From an uncultured Eubacteriaceae bacterium (lineage in GTDB: Bacteria > Bacillota > Clostridia > Lachnospirales > CAG-274): DNA of 64,000 bases. The stretch is from positions 32,786 through 96,785 of the forward strand of contig CAMMIW010000006.1 of NCBI GenBank assembly GCA_946497035.1, in the 5' to 3' direction. Positions 43,452 to 52,564 of this stretch are shown here, piece after piece. Each line of letters starts with the position of its first letter. Positions within the stretch are counted from its first letter, which is position 1. A model generated the notes under the pieces. The model saw nothing but the letters and a program-made list of their open reading frames with translations. It was not told where the DNA came from and searched no databases. The translations under genes were made by a program, and so were the position numbers.

Positions 43452-45107
43452 TTAGTTTTTAATAAGATATACTATAGATTCGTATGGTTTTATTTTCATA
43501 TTTTCTTTTAAAATGTTTAACTCTTTATAATTAGATATTAATATTTCATTATCTTTTATTAATTGTGTATCTAAAGTTATATTAACATTTTCCCCATAAA
43601 AATTGTTTATAACTAATAGTTTTTTATTTTCATATTCTCTAATATAAGCAAATATTTTATTGTTATCTTCTAAAATCATTTTAAATGTTCCGTTACATAT
43701 AATGTCATATTGTTTTCTTAGTTGTATTAATTTTTTATAATGATAAAATATAGAAAAATCATCATTTAAGCAGTTTTTAGCGTTTATTTCTTTATAATTA
43801 TCTGCTACAGGTATCCACGGTGTACCTTTTGTAAATCCTGAATTTTCTTCATCTGTCCATTGTATAGGTGTTCTAGAATTATCTCTTGATTTAGCCTTTA
43901 ATATATTTAATATAGTTTCTTCATCTATACCTTCTTCTTTTAATATATTATAATAGTTTATACTTTCCACATCTCTATATTTATCTATACTATCAAAATA
44001 AGGATTTGTCATACCTATTTCTTCTCCTTGATAAATATAAGGTGTTCCTCTCATCATATGAATAGTTGTAGCTAACATTTTAGCACTTTCTTTATGATAT
44101 TTTTTGTCGTTTCCAAACCTAGATAATGCTCTTGGCTGGTCGTGGTTACACATAAATGTAGCACTCCAACCGTTACCTTTTTCCATACCTTCTTGCCAAT
44201 CTTTAAATATTTTTTTCAACATCATAAAGTCAAAGTCCATTAAAGTCCATTTATCTCCGTCTTTATAGTCTACTTTTAAATGATGAAAATTAAATACCAT
44301 TGAAAGCTCTTTTTCATCTGGGTTAGAATATTTAATACAATTTTCAATAGATGTAGAAGACATCTCACCTACGGTTACTATATTATCATATTTACCAAAA
44401 GTATTTTCATTAAGCTCTTTTAAATATTTGTGTATATTTATACCGTCTGTATAAAATCTTCTACCATCTCCTATATTGTCATCTTCAAATATTTCTGGTT
44501 TAGATATTAAATTTATAACATCTAATCTAAACCCTTTTACGCCTTTTTCTAACCAAAAATTAGCAACTTTAAATATTTCTTCTCTAACCTCTTTGTTATC
44601 CCAGTTTAAATCACCTTGTGTAACATCAAATAGATGTAAATAATATTCGTCAAATTTTTCTACATATTCCCAAGCAGAACCGCCAAATTTAGAAATCCAA
44701 TTTGTAGGTGGTTCATCATTTTTGCCCTTTTTAAATATATAAAAATTTTTATATTTTTCATCACCATTTATAGCATTTTTAAACCATTTATGCTCTGTAG
44801 ATGTATGGTTAAATACCATATCAAGCATTATATTTATATCTCTATTTTTAGCTTCTTTTACAAGGCTTTCAAAATCTTCCATAGTTCCAAAAATTTCATC
44901 TATGTTATAATAATCTGATATATCATAGCCATTATCTTTTTGAGGCGACTTATAAAATGGTGTTAACCAAATATAATCTACGCCTAGCTCCTTTAAATAA
45001 TCTAACTTTTGTATAACACCTTGTAAATCGCCTATGCCATCTCCATTAGAATCGTTAAAAGATTTAGGATATATTTGATAAACTACACTTTTTTTAAAAC
45101 TATTCAT
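43452..45107 (-). CDS. treC: Trehalose-6-phosphate hydrolase TreC (GH13)
   Basis: This alpha-glucosidase splits trehalose-6-phosphate into glucose and glucose-6-phosphate in the cytoplasm. The GH13 set is complete: nucleophile D196 (GFRLDVIN), acid/base E248 (TVGEMS) and D323 (CNHDQPRA). The N-terminal VYQIYPKSFNDSNGDG is typical of the oligo-1,6-glucosidase/TreC group. 551 residues is normal. Context with a PTS transporter and TreR decides for trehalose-6-phosphate over other substrates. Confidence 0.94.
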   Translation of the reverse strand: MNSFKKSVVYQIYPKSFNDSNGDGIGDLQGVIQKLDYLKELGVDYIWLTPFYKSPQKDNGYDISDYYNIDEIFGTMEDFESLVKEAKNRDINIMLDMVFNHTSTEHKWFKNAINGDEKYKNFYIFKKGKNDEPPTNWISKFGGSAWEYVEKFDEYYLHLFDVTQGDLNWDNKEVREEIFKVANFWLEKGVKGFRLDVINLISKPEIFEDDNIGDGRRFYTDGINIHKYLKELNENTFGKYDNIVTVGEMSSTSIENCIKYSNPDEKELSMVFNFHHLKVDYKDGDKWTLMDFDFMMLKKIFKDWQEGMEKGNGWSATFMCNHDQPRALSRFGNDKKYHKESAKMLATTIHMMRGTPYIYQGEEIGMTNPYFDSIDKYRDVESINYYNILKEEGIDEETILNILKAKSRDNSRTPIQWTDEENSGFTKGTPWIPVADNYKEINAKNCLNDDFSIFYHYKKLIQLRKQYDIICNGTFKMILEDNNKIFAYIREYENKKLLVINNFYGENVNITLDTQLIKDNEILISNYKELNILKENMKIKPYESIVYLIKN

Positions 45108-45128
45108 TAATAACCGCTCCTTAATATA

Positions 45129-46547
45129 TTATCTTTTTTCTAATTTATATTTCTTTTTATAAGCTAAAACTGTTAATAAAAATGGTACAAATATTGCAAC
45201 TAACATAGCAATGGCAAAAAATAACATACTGCTAGGTTGTATAGATAATATACCTGGTAAACCACCTATACCTATAGCATTTGCCATAACACCACTTTTA
45301 ACAGATATTACAGCGGCTAAACCTGAGCCTATCATACCACATATAAAAGGCACCCCATATTTTAAGTTTACACCAAATAAAGCAGGTTCTGTAACACCTA
45401 AATATGCTGATATACAAGCAGGTATAGAAACTTGTTTTTCTTTTTCATCATTTTTTTGTAAAAATATCATAGCTAAAACCGCAGAACCTTGCGCTATATT
45501 AGATAAAGCTATCATAGGCCAAAGCATAGTACCACCAAACTGTGCCATTAATTGTAAATCTATTGCGTTTGTCATATGATGTAGCCCTGTTATAACAAGC
45601 GGTGCATATATAAAGCCAAATAAACCTGCAAATAACCAGTTAAATGTAGATGTAAGCCCGGCATATACAACTTGTGCTATTATATCGCCTATTTTCCAAC
45701 CTATAGGGCCTAAAACTGTATGTGCTATTAATACGGCAGGTATTAATGAACAAAAAGGAACTATAATCATAGATATTGATGGTGGAGATATTTTTCTAAA
45801 AAATCTCTCTAAATAAACTAATACAAAACCTGCTAAAATAGCTGGTATAACTTGTGCTTGATAACCTATCATATCTATTTTTACAAAACCAAAATCCCAA
45901 AAAGGAATTTCTGTAGCCGTAGAAACGGCATAAGCATTTAAAAGCTGTGGCGATACTAAAGTTATACCTAAAACTATACCAAGTATTTGAGTAGTACCCA
46001 TTTTTTTAGATATTGCCCAAGTGATACCTACTGGCAAGAAATGAAAGATAGCTTCACCTATTAACCATAAAAAGCTATGCATACCCGCCCAAAATTGGGA
46101 AATTTCTATTAAACTTTTTGTACCATCTTCAAAAAATTTTACATCTCCTATTATGTTTCTAAAGCCTAATATAAGCCCCCCAACTATAATAGCAGGTATA
46201 AGAGGAGAAAAAATCTCGGCTAAATTAGCCATCAATTTTTGCATAGGCTTCATATTAGATTTTGCCTCTTCTTTTAATTGCTCTTTATTAACACTTTCTA
46301 TCCCTGCAACAGATATAAAGTCGTTATAAAATTGTGATACCGTATTTCCTATAATTATTTGAAATTGACCTGCTTGTAAAAATGTACCTTTTACAAAATC
46401 TAGGCTTTCTATTTTTTCTTTGTCTGCCTTTTCAGAATCTTTTAAGACAAATCTCATACGAGTCATACAATGTGTAACAGCAGATATATTTTCTTTTCCG
46501 CCTACATATTCTAATAATTGTTTAGATTGTTCTACATATTTACCCAT
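45129..46547 (-). CDS. treB: PTS trehalose transporter EIIBC (TreB/TreP)
   Basis: This is the membrane permease that imports trehalose and phosphorylates it. The EIIB domain (1-~85) has the phospho-accepting C27 in AVTHCMTRMRF, and the EIIC domain follows with about ten membrane helices. 472 residues lack a EIIA domain, so the glucose-type EIIA must come from elsewhere, as in B. subtilis. It is the first gene of the operon behind a promoter with a TreR-like site. Confidence 0.95.
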   Translation of the reverse strand: MGKYVEQSKQLLEYVGGKENISAVTHCMTRMRFVLKDSEKADKEKIESLDFVKGTFLQAGQFQIIIGNTVSQFYNDFISVAGIESVNKEQLKEEAKSNMKPMQKLMANLAEIFSPLIPAIIVGGLILGFRNIIGDVKFFEDGTKSLIEISQFWAGMHSFLWLIGEAIFHFLPVGITWAISKKMGTTQILGIVLGITLVSPQLLNAYAVSTATEIPFWDFGFVKIDMIGYQAQVIPAILAGFVLVYLERFFRKISPPSISMIIVPFCSLIPAVLIAHTVLGPIGWKIGDIIAQVVYAGLTSTFNWLFAGLFGFIYAPLVITGLHHMTNAIDLQLMAQFGGTMLWPMIALSNIAQGSAVLAMIFLQKNDEKEKQVSIPACISAYLGVTEPALFGVNLKYGVPFICGMIGSGLAAVISVKSGVMANAIGIGGLPGILSIQPSSMLFFAIAMLVAIFVPFLLTVLAYKKKYKLEKR

Positions 46548-46569
46548 AAAAATACTCCTTTCGTTTAAC

Positions 46570-46614
46570 TTGTACGTATATGTTGATAATATATCATTTT
46601 TCCAACATTGTCAA
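46570..46614 (-). promoter_or_regulatory. treB promoter with TreR-like operator
   Basis: Read leftward: TTGACA (46609-46614), 17 bp, TATTAT (46586-46591). Just downstream at 46570-46581 lies TTGTACGTATAT. Its left half TTGTA and central TACGTA palindrome resemble the TreR operator TTGTATATACAA. It would cover the transcription start. Confidence 0.6.
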
Positions 46615-46880
46615 TATATAATTATTAATTTTGTATATTTTTATAAATAAATTTTAACTATTCGTTAATTTACAACTATTTAAAACAGTTTTTATAATTA
46701 CTTTTTTGGTTATTATTACAAATTTAATATTTGTATATTATTTTTGCTCTATTAATTTATTAAATGTGATAATATATATGTATAGTTATTAATTAGTTAT
46801 CTATATTTTTTATCTCCTTAAGTTTTAACATAATATTTATAGGTTTCTAAAAAAATGTAAATATTGAAAGGAGAATTTTT

Positions 46881-47120
46881 ATGAAAATAGACGAGCTTAA
46901 CTTATTTTTAGGTATTTTAGCTTTAATAGATTTAATTGTATTATTAATAATTTATTTATCTTCTATAGGATATGATGGTGTTGCTAGTTATAATAATTAT
47001 GTTATAGGTGGCTTTGAGGCATTTTTAATTTTAGAAAATTTAAAAGTATTTTTTTATAGTTGTTTATTATTACTATTTTCACTAGTAACAATAATTTTAT
47101 ATAGAATTATAAGAAGATAA
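46881..47120 (+). CDS. Small two-helix membrane protein of unknown function
   Basis: A 79-residue product with two predicted membrane helices (about 8-27 and 53-75), an Asp in the first helix and a basic C-terminus (RIIRR). The ATG is preceded by AAAGGAGAA, and a terminator follows directly. I recognise no family. It stands alone between the trehalose operon and the ABC exporter genes, with which it converges. Confidence 0.7.
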   Translation: MKIDELNLFLGILALIDLIVLLIIYLSSIGYDGVASYNNYVIGGFEAFLILENLKVFFYSCLLLLFSLVTIILYRIIRR

Positions 47121-47148
47121 AAAGCATAGATTTTAATCTATGCTTTTT
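47119..47148. terminator. Bidirectional terminator between the small membrane gene and the ABC operon
   Basis: A 14-bp stem (AAAAAGCATAGATT with its complement) and T-runs on both sides. It contains the stop codons of both converging genes. Confidence 0.85.
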
Positions 47149-48947
47149 GTGTTTTTATCTTCTTTTTTCAAAAATTCATATTGAGACATATAAAGTTTAT
47201 AATATGCACCTTTTTTAGCTATAAGCTCTTCGTGTGAGCCTTTTTCTACTATTTGTCCTTTATCTACATAAAGTATACAAGTGCTATTTTTTATAGTAGA
47301 TAACCTATGAGCTATAATAAAAGATGTTCTATTTTTAAGCAACCCTTTAAGCCCTTCTTGTAAAGCTATTTCTGTTTCTGTATCTATACTAGATGTTGCC
47401 TCATCAAGTATTAATATTTTAGGATTAGCAAGTAAAGCTCTAGCAAAAGATATAAGTTGCTTTTGTCCTGCCGATAAACCGCTACCTCTTTCTTTTACCT
47501 TTGTATTATACCCATCTTCCATATCCATTATAAAATCGTGGGCACATACTATTTTTGCCGCTTCTATAACTTGTTCATCTGTTGCATCTTGGTTTCCATA
47601 TCTTATATTGTCCATTATAGTTCCAGAAAATATAAAGCTCTCTTGCATCATAACCCCCATTTGAGTTCTTAAAGATTTTATAGTTACACTTTCTATATCT
47701 ATATTATCAATATATATATGACCAGAATTTATATTATAAAATCGGCTTAATAAATTTACTATAGTAGTTTTACCTGCACCTGTTGGACCAACTATAGCAA
47801 AGCTCTCACCTACGTTAGCTTTAAAGCTAATACCATTTAATATATTTTGCCCTTCTTCATAGGCAAAACATACATTTTCAAATTTAACTTCTCCTTTTAT
47901 CTCAGGCATTTCTATTGCATCTTCTCTATCTTTTACATCTATTGGCTCATCCATAGTTTCAAATATTCTTTCAAGATAAGATAAAGATGTTAATATGCTA
48001 TTATAAAAACTTGCTATAGTATTAATAGGTGCCCAAAAACGGCCTATATAAGATATAAAAGCGATAACAACCCCTGCCGTTATAGTTTCTGAACCACCTG
48101 ACACCCAATATACGCTTAATACGTATATAATAGCCGTTGTTATAGCAGATATATTTTCAATAGCTGGGCCTAATAAAAAATTATATCTAACAGCACTCAT
48201 CCAGCTATCTCTATAATTGTTACTAAGGCGGTTAAATATTTGTCTATTTTCTTTTTCTCTAACAAAAGATTGAGTTATTCTAACCCCATTTATACTTTCA
48301 GATATATAAGCATTAAGGTTTGATTGTTTGTTACTAGCTTCTTGCCAAGCTTTTCTTTGTCTAGATTGAATATACCATATAAGGCCAGATAAAATAGGCA
48401 AACCTAACATACATAATATAGTAAATCTAACATTAACATAAAGCATAAAACATACTATAAAAAATAATGATCCTATCTCCGTTAAAACATTTACAAGCCC
48501 TGTTGATAATAAATCACTTAAATTATTTACATAGTTTACTATTCTTACTTGTATTTTACCGTGTGGCCTATTGTCAAAATATGTGAAAGGCAACCTTTGA
48601 ACATGTTCAAAAATATCTTTTCTTATTTCAAAAATAATATTTTGCCCCATTTTAGTCATTACCCTTGACCTTATTTTTAAAACGATAGATACATATAAAG
48701 ATATAGCTAAAATATATATGCTTAACCTTATTACCTCTTGCATATCTTTGTTTGGTATAGATACGTCTACCGCTTCCATAAAAATAATAGGTATAAACAT
48801 AGTTAATATACTAGATGAAGCCATTAAAAATAATATTAAAACTATTGTGCCTTTATAAGGTGCTACATATTTGCCTATTCTCTTTAGCTTTTCCGCATCA
48901 AAAGGAGCTTCTAAATTTTCATCTATTTCATAAGTGTTTCTAGCCAT
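47133..48947 (-). CDS. ABC exporter subunit with consensus ATPase motifs
   Basis: A type IV ABC exporter half-transporter of 604 residues: six membrane helices (1-~340) and a nucleotide-binding domain with Walker A GPTGAGKTT, Walker B ILILDEATSSID with the catalytic Glu, and H-loop IIAHRLSTIK. Its signature is altered (GLSAGQKQL instead of LSGGQ). It follows its partner by 2 bp. Together they form the canonical plus degenerate site pair of heterodimeric exporters such as BmrCD. Substrate unknown; drug or lipid-like molecules are likely. Confidence 0.94.
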   Translation of the reverse strand: MARNTYEIDENLEAPFDAEKLKRIGKYVAPYKGTIVLILFLMASSSILTMFIPIIFMEAVDVSIPNKDMQEVIRLSIYILAISLYVSIVLKIRSRVMTKMGQNIIFEIRKDIFEHVQRLPFTYFDNRPHGKIQVRIVNYVNNLSDLLSTGLVNVLTEIGSLFFIVCFMLYVNVRFTILCMLGLPILSGLIWYIQSRQRKAWQEASNKQSNLNAYISESINGVRITQSFVREKENRQIFNRLSNNYRDSWMSAVRYNFLLGPAIENISAITTAIIYVLSVYWVSGGSETITAGVVIAFISYIGRFWAPINTIASFYNSILTSLSYLERIFETMDEPIDVKDREDAIEMPEIKGEVKFENVCFAYEEGQNILNGISFKANVGESFAIVGPTGAGKTTIVNLLSRFYNINSGHIYIDNIDIESVTIKSLRTQMGVMMQESFIFSGTIMDNIRYGNQDATDEQVIEAAKIVCAHDFIMDMEDGYNTKVKERGSGLSAGQKQLISFARALLANPKILILDEATSSIDTETEIALQEGLKGLLKNRTSFIIAHRLSTIKNSTCILYVDKGQIVEKGSHEELIAKKGAYYKLYMSQYEFLKKEDKNTKSID

Positions 48948-48949
48948 TT

Positions 48950-50692
48950 TTAAAACCTCCCCTCTCTAAAATCTCCATATTGATGATGAAATACAGAATA
49001 ATAATAACCTTTTTGCTCTAAAAGCTCTTGATGTGTACCTTGCTCTACTATTTTTCCTTTATCTAGTACAAGTATTAAATCTGCCTCCATAATAGAAGAA
49101 ATTCTATAAGCTATTAATATTTTTGTGCATTCTTTGTCAAGTGCTTTCAAGTTTTCTTGTATCATATGTTCTGTTTCCATATCAAGAGCAGACGTTGTAT
49201 CATCTAATATAAGTATAGAAGGCTCTTTTAATAAAGCTCTAGCAAGAGATATTCTTTGTTTTTGCCCACCAGATAAGCCTACACCTCTTTCACCTACTAT
49301 CGTATCATAGCCCTCTGGCATTTTTTCTATAAAATCGTGAGCACCTGCCATTTTAGCTGCCCATTGCACCTTTTCAAAAGAACAATTAGGATCGCCATAA
49401 GCAATATTACCCTCTATAGTATCTGAAAATAAAAACACATCTTGCATAGCCATACCTATATTATCTCTAAGCCAATATATATCTATATCTTTTATAGGTA
49501 TACCATCTATCGTTATTTCTCCTTCTGTTGCATCATAAAACCTACATAAAAGGTTTATAGCGGTAGATTTACCTGCGCCTGTAGCACCTATTATACCTAA
49601 TGTTTGCCCCTTTTTAATAGAAAAGCTAACATTTTTTAATATATCAAAGTTTTCATCATCTTCTGGTTGATAAGATACATTTTTAAATTGTATATCTCCA
49701 TATAAATTAGGGTTAGATATAGCCTCTATAGGTTTTCTTATGTTAGGTTTATCTTTTATTGTTTTGTGTATTTTATCTAAAGATGTTAAAAATCTTTGAG
49801 TATCGTTTATATACCATCCAGACATTCTAAGAGGATAGTTTAACATCCAAAGATAATTATATACTACAACTAAATCACCTGTTGTTATATTACCATCTAT
49901 AGCCATTTTACCACCAATAAACATTAAAACAACTGTTAATGCATTAGATAAAAATTCAAATATAGGTATATAATTGCTCCAAACTCTAGTAGCATCTAAT
50001 TGGCTTTGTCTATAAGCTTCATTTTCTTTGTTAAACCTTTTTATCTCATAATCTTCTTTAGCAAAAGCTCTTATCATACGGTTACCTGCAATATTTTCTT
50101 GCACAAAAGAATTTAAGCTAGAAAAACAATCTCTTATTTTAGAGAAACATTTTTCAACGTGTTTAAATTGAAATAGTGCTAAAATAAGTGTAAAAGGTAA
50201 AACCATTAACATATAAAGGCCTATTTTTACATTTACTGTAAAGCACATAATAAGCGCTACAACAAAATATATAATAGCCTCATAAATAGCAAAAAATGTG
50301 GCTGTAAAATGCCTTATAGCGTCCATATCACCTATTTGCCTAGACATTAAATCTCCTGTCCTATTTCTATTAAAAAAGGCAAAATCTTGTCGCATAAATT
50401 TTCTATAAACTTTATCTCTCATATTATATAAAATATCTTGTGAGCACTGCTCAAATAAAACTAAATATTTCCACCTTATAGATGTTTTTATTATAGTAGA
50501 ACCTAATAAGCCTATTAATACATACTTTAACATACTTATATTACCTTCGTTCATTACATCATCTACAAATATACCTATTACATAAGGATTTACAAATGAT
50601 AATAATGTAGCTATAGTAACTAAAAATAAACCTAAAGCATATCTTTTTTTATAGGGCTTAAAAAATGAATAAAACCATTTAAAAGACTCCAT
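48950..50692 (-). CDS. ABC exporter subunit with degenerate ATPase site
   Basis: Partner half-transporter of 580 residues: membrane domain (1-~310) and nucleotide-binding domain with Walker A GATGAGKST and a normal signature (GLSGGQKQR), but Walker B reads ILILDDTTSALD (Asp for the catalytic Glu) and the H-loop reads IAYRISSIM (Tyr for His). Such changes mark the non-hydrolysing site of heterodimers. It is first in the two-gene operon. A divergent araC-type regulator lies 298 bp away. Confidence 0.94.
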   Translation of the reverse strand: MESFKWFYSFFKPYKKRYALGLFLVTIATLLSFVNPYVIGIFVDDVMNEGNISMLKYVLIGLLGSTIIKTSIRWKYLVLFEQCSQDILYNMRDKVYRKFMRQDFAFFNRNRTGDLMSRQIGDMDAIRHFTATFFAIYEAIIYFVVALIMCFTVNVKIGLYMLMVLPFTLILALFQFKHVEKCFSKIRDCFSSLNSFVQENIAGNRMIRAFAKEDYEIKRFNKENEAYRQSQLDATRVWSNYIPIFEFLSNALTVVLMFIGGKMAIDGNITTGDLVVVYNYLWMLNYPLRMSGWYINDTQRFLTSLDKIHKTIKDKPNIRKPIEAISNPNLYGDIQFKNVSYQPEDDENFDILKNVSFSIKKGQTLGIIGATGAGKSTAINLLCRFYDATEGEITIDGIPIKDIDIYWLRDNIGMAMQDVFLFSDTIEGNIAYGDPNCSFEKVQWAAKMAGAHDFIEKMPEGYDTIVGERGVGLSGGQKQRISLARALLKEPSILILDDTTSALDMETEHMIQENLKALDKECTKILIAYRISSIMEADLILVLDKGKIVEQGTHQELLEQKGYYYSVFHHQYGDFREGRF

Positions 50693-50920
50693 AATAATTT
50701 CTCCTCCTGTTAATTTTAAGTATATATTAAACTTAATCTATTTTTACATTATAAACTTATTTATTAAAAAAAAAATGTACTTTCTTGCCCTTATAATGTA
50801 ATATATTGTTTTTTATTTTACACTTTATTAATATAATAATATTGGCTACATTAACTATAAAAACAACTAATATTTTATTATATATTTTTGTTACAAAACT
50901 ATTACTATTTTATTCTTTAA

Positions 50921-50949
50921 TTGCTAATTATTTTTTTGTATTGTATAAT
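50921..50949 (+). promoter_or_regulatory. Promoter of the araC-type gene
   Basis: TTGCTA (50921-50926), 17 bp, TATAAT (50944-50949). The -35 box matches 4 of 6. The rest of the 298-bp gap (50693-50990) is AT-rich, without a gene. Confidence 0.6.
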
Positions 50950-50990
50950 ATAATTAGCAAAATATATTCTCACAGATCGTAGGTGATTTT

Positions 50991-51818
50991 ATGCACATAA
51001 CAAATATAGATTTTAAAGATTTTAACCCAAATATGCTTTTTTGTGTTAAAGGTATTAGACAAACAAAAGAATGTAGCCATAAGCATAACCATATGGAAAT
51101 AGCGTATATTTTATCTGGTAAGGCTATTTTTAATATAAATAAAAATTCTTATGAGGTAGAAGAAGGAGATATTATATTAATAAACCCAGAGCAAGAACAT
51201 TATGGAATGCCTGTTTCTATAAAAAAACCTAGCCTAGAATTTTTTGTAGGTTTTTCTAATTTTAAATTTAACAATATGATAGAAAATACACTATTTTTAA
51301 ACGAATATCCTATTATAAAAACTAATACATCTTCTAGGAAAAAATTTTTAAATTTAATAGATGCTATAATGGAAGAAAATAATCTAAACCAAACAGGCAA
51401 AGATTATATGCTCCAATCTTACCTTAAACAGTTTATACTATTATCTATTAGAGAAAAGCAACAAGAAAATATACCTATTTCTGAAACTAAAAAGTCTACT
51501 ATAAGTAAAGAGATACAAACATATTTTCACGAGCATTTTTCTGAAAAAATATCTCTAGAGCAAATAGCTAAAAATTTATATTTAAGCCCTTTTTATATAT
51601 CTAAAGTTTTTAAAGAAGAAATGGGCGAAACCCCTATAAATTATCTTATAAAAATAAGACTAGAAACGGCAAAAAACCTATTAATTAACAATCAAACATT
51701 AAGCATAAAAGAAATATCTTCTATCGTAGGATATGAAGATGCTTATCATTTTAGTAAAAGCTTTAAAAAATACTATGGTGTATCTCCTGCCGAATATAAA
51801 AAAATACATATTTCTTAA
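50991..51818 (+). CDS. AraC-family regulator with cupin sensor domain
   Basis: The 275-residue product has an N-terminal cupin fold (HNHMEIAYILSGKAIF, then DIILINPEQEHYG) and a C-terminal double helix-turn-helix with the AraC signature (GYEDAYHFSKSFKKYYGVSP). It is divergent from the ABC exporter operon, which makes it the obvious candidate regulator. The effector is unknown; sugar sensing is common in this subfamily. Confidence 0.92.
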   Translation: MHITNIDFKDFNPNMLFCVKGIRQTKECSHKHNHMEIAYILSGKAIFNINKNSYEVEEGDIILINPEQEHYGMPVSIKKPSLEFFVGFSNFKFNNMIENTLFLNEYPIIKTNTSSRKKFLNLIDAIMEENNLNQTGKDYMLQSYLKQFILLSIREKQQENIPISETKKSTISKEIQTYFHEHFSEKISLEQIAKNLYLSPFYISKVFKEEMGETPINYLIKIRLETAKNLLINNQTLSIKEISSIVGYEDAYHFSKSFKKYYGVSPAEYKKIHIS

Positions 51819-51850
51819 ACTTATAATTATAATTAATATTAAATAATATA

Positions 51851-51886
51851 AAAATAGCCACAATATAAAAATATTGTGGCTATTTT
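51851..51886. terminator. Bidirectional terminator between araC-type gene and mazF
   Basis: A 16-bp stem (51851-51866 with 51871-51886) and AAAA loop with A/T runs on both sides, between convergent genes. Confidence 0.85.
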
Positions 51887-51891
51887 ATGGC

Positions 51892-52239
51892 TTATGTATT
51901 AAGTCCCAAGCTAACTAATAACGCCTTGTCTACCTTACTCATTATAGTATCATCTAAATGACCTATTTTTTCTTTCATTCTTTTTTTATCAATAGTTCTT
52001 ACTTGCTCAAGTAAAACTACCGAATCTTTTATTAATGGATATTTATTACAATCTATCTCTATATGTGTTGGTAACTTTGCTTTATTTATTTGAGACGTTA
52101 TAGCTGCACAAATAACTGTAGGACTATATCTATTGCCTATATCATTTTGAATAATTAAAATAGGTCTTACACCGCCCTGCTCGGAGCCTACAACAGGGCT
52201 TAAATCTGCATAAAAAATATCCCCTCTTTTCACAATCAT
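51892..52239 (-). CDS. MazF/NdoA-type mRNA interferase
   Basis: MazF toxins cut mRNA at short motifs. The 115-residue product carries the family residues: [22 protein letters not shown], then ICAAITSQ and [24 protein letters not shown] (cited in parts). In Firmicutes an ndoAI-type antitoxin gene of ~80-95 codons lies between alr and mazF. Here only a 16-codon ORF lies upstream, overlapping the start by ATGA. alr is in the expected place. The protein looks intact, so its activity must be controlled otherwise, or the antitoxin is encoded elsewhere. Confidence 0.93.
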   Translation of the reverse strand: MIVKRGDIFYADLSPVVGSEQGGVRPILIIQNDIGNRYSPTVICAAITSQINKAKLPTHIEIDCNKYPLIKDSVVLLEQVRTIDKKRMKEKIGHLDDTIMSKVDKALLVSLGLNT

Positions 52240-52286
52240 TTTTTTTCACACTCCGCATCATATTTAATGTTTATATATATGTTCAT
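52236..52286 (-). CDS. 16-codon ORF coupled to mazF (possible antitoxin remnant)
   Basis: An ATG at 52286, 6 nt after AGGTGA, opens 16 codons ([16 protein letters not shown]) that end in an ATGA overlap with mazF. Clostridial mazF antitoxins often end in an acidic Cys-Glu tail, so this may be the leftover 3' end of such a gene, now only a leader peptide for translational coupling. The match is short and the interpretation is an inference. Confidence 0.45.
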   Translation of the reverse strand: MNIYINIKYDAECEKK

Positions 52287-52332
52287 AATAAATCACCTAC
52301 TAAATAATTTCTTATATTTATTATGGACATAT
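52277..52332 (-). promoter_or_regulatory. Inverted repeat enclosing the ribosome site of the mazF leader ORF
   Basis: Arms of 17 nt (52277-52293 and 52316-52332, one mismatch) flank a 22-nt loop. In the mRNA the start codon of the 16-codon ORF lies in the 3' arm and its Shine-Dalgarno AGGTGA at the arm-loop border, so folding would block translation. As DNA it could also be an operator. Confidence 0.55.
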
Positions 52333-52564
52333 TAAAAAATATTTATACTTACGTTAATTATATTATTTTGCGAGTGTATTTTTAAATTAGATGTTATAAA
52401 CAAAGTCTATAGCCCTTCAAAAAGATAAAATTTTATCTTTTTAAGTAACCTGTATAAAAAAATTATTTTCTTCCAAAGGCGATAAAGCCCCTAAAAATAT
52501 GGCTTTTCACATAAGCTGAAGCAAAGCTCCTTATTATGGTTAATATTTTATCTTCAAACTAATA
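52333..52564. other. Intergenic segment between alr and mazF with unusual GC-richer part
   Basis: No convincing gene is found. The part at 52460-52560 is less AT-rich than the rest and contains GGAGCTTTGCTTC and paired AAAGCC/GGGCTTT words. Next to it are a perfect palindrome of ~24 bp around 52419-52442 (AAAGATAAAA/TTTTATCTTT) and a half copy of the TAGACTTTGT motif. It could be a dispersed repeat, an RNA element or a decayed gene. Confidence 0.5.
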
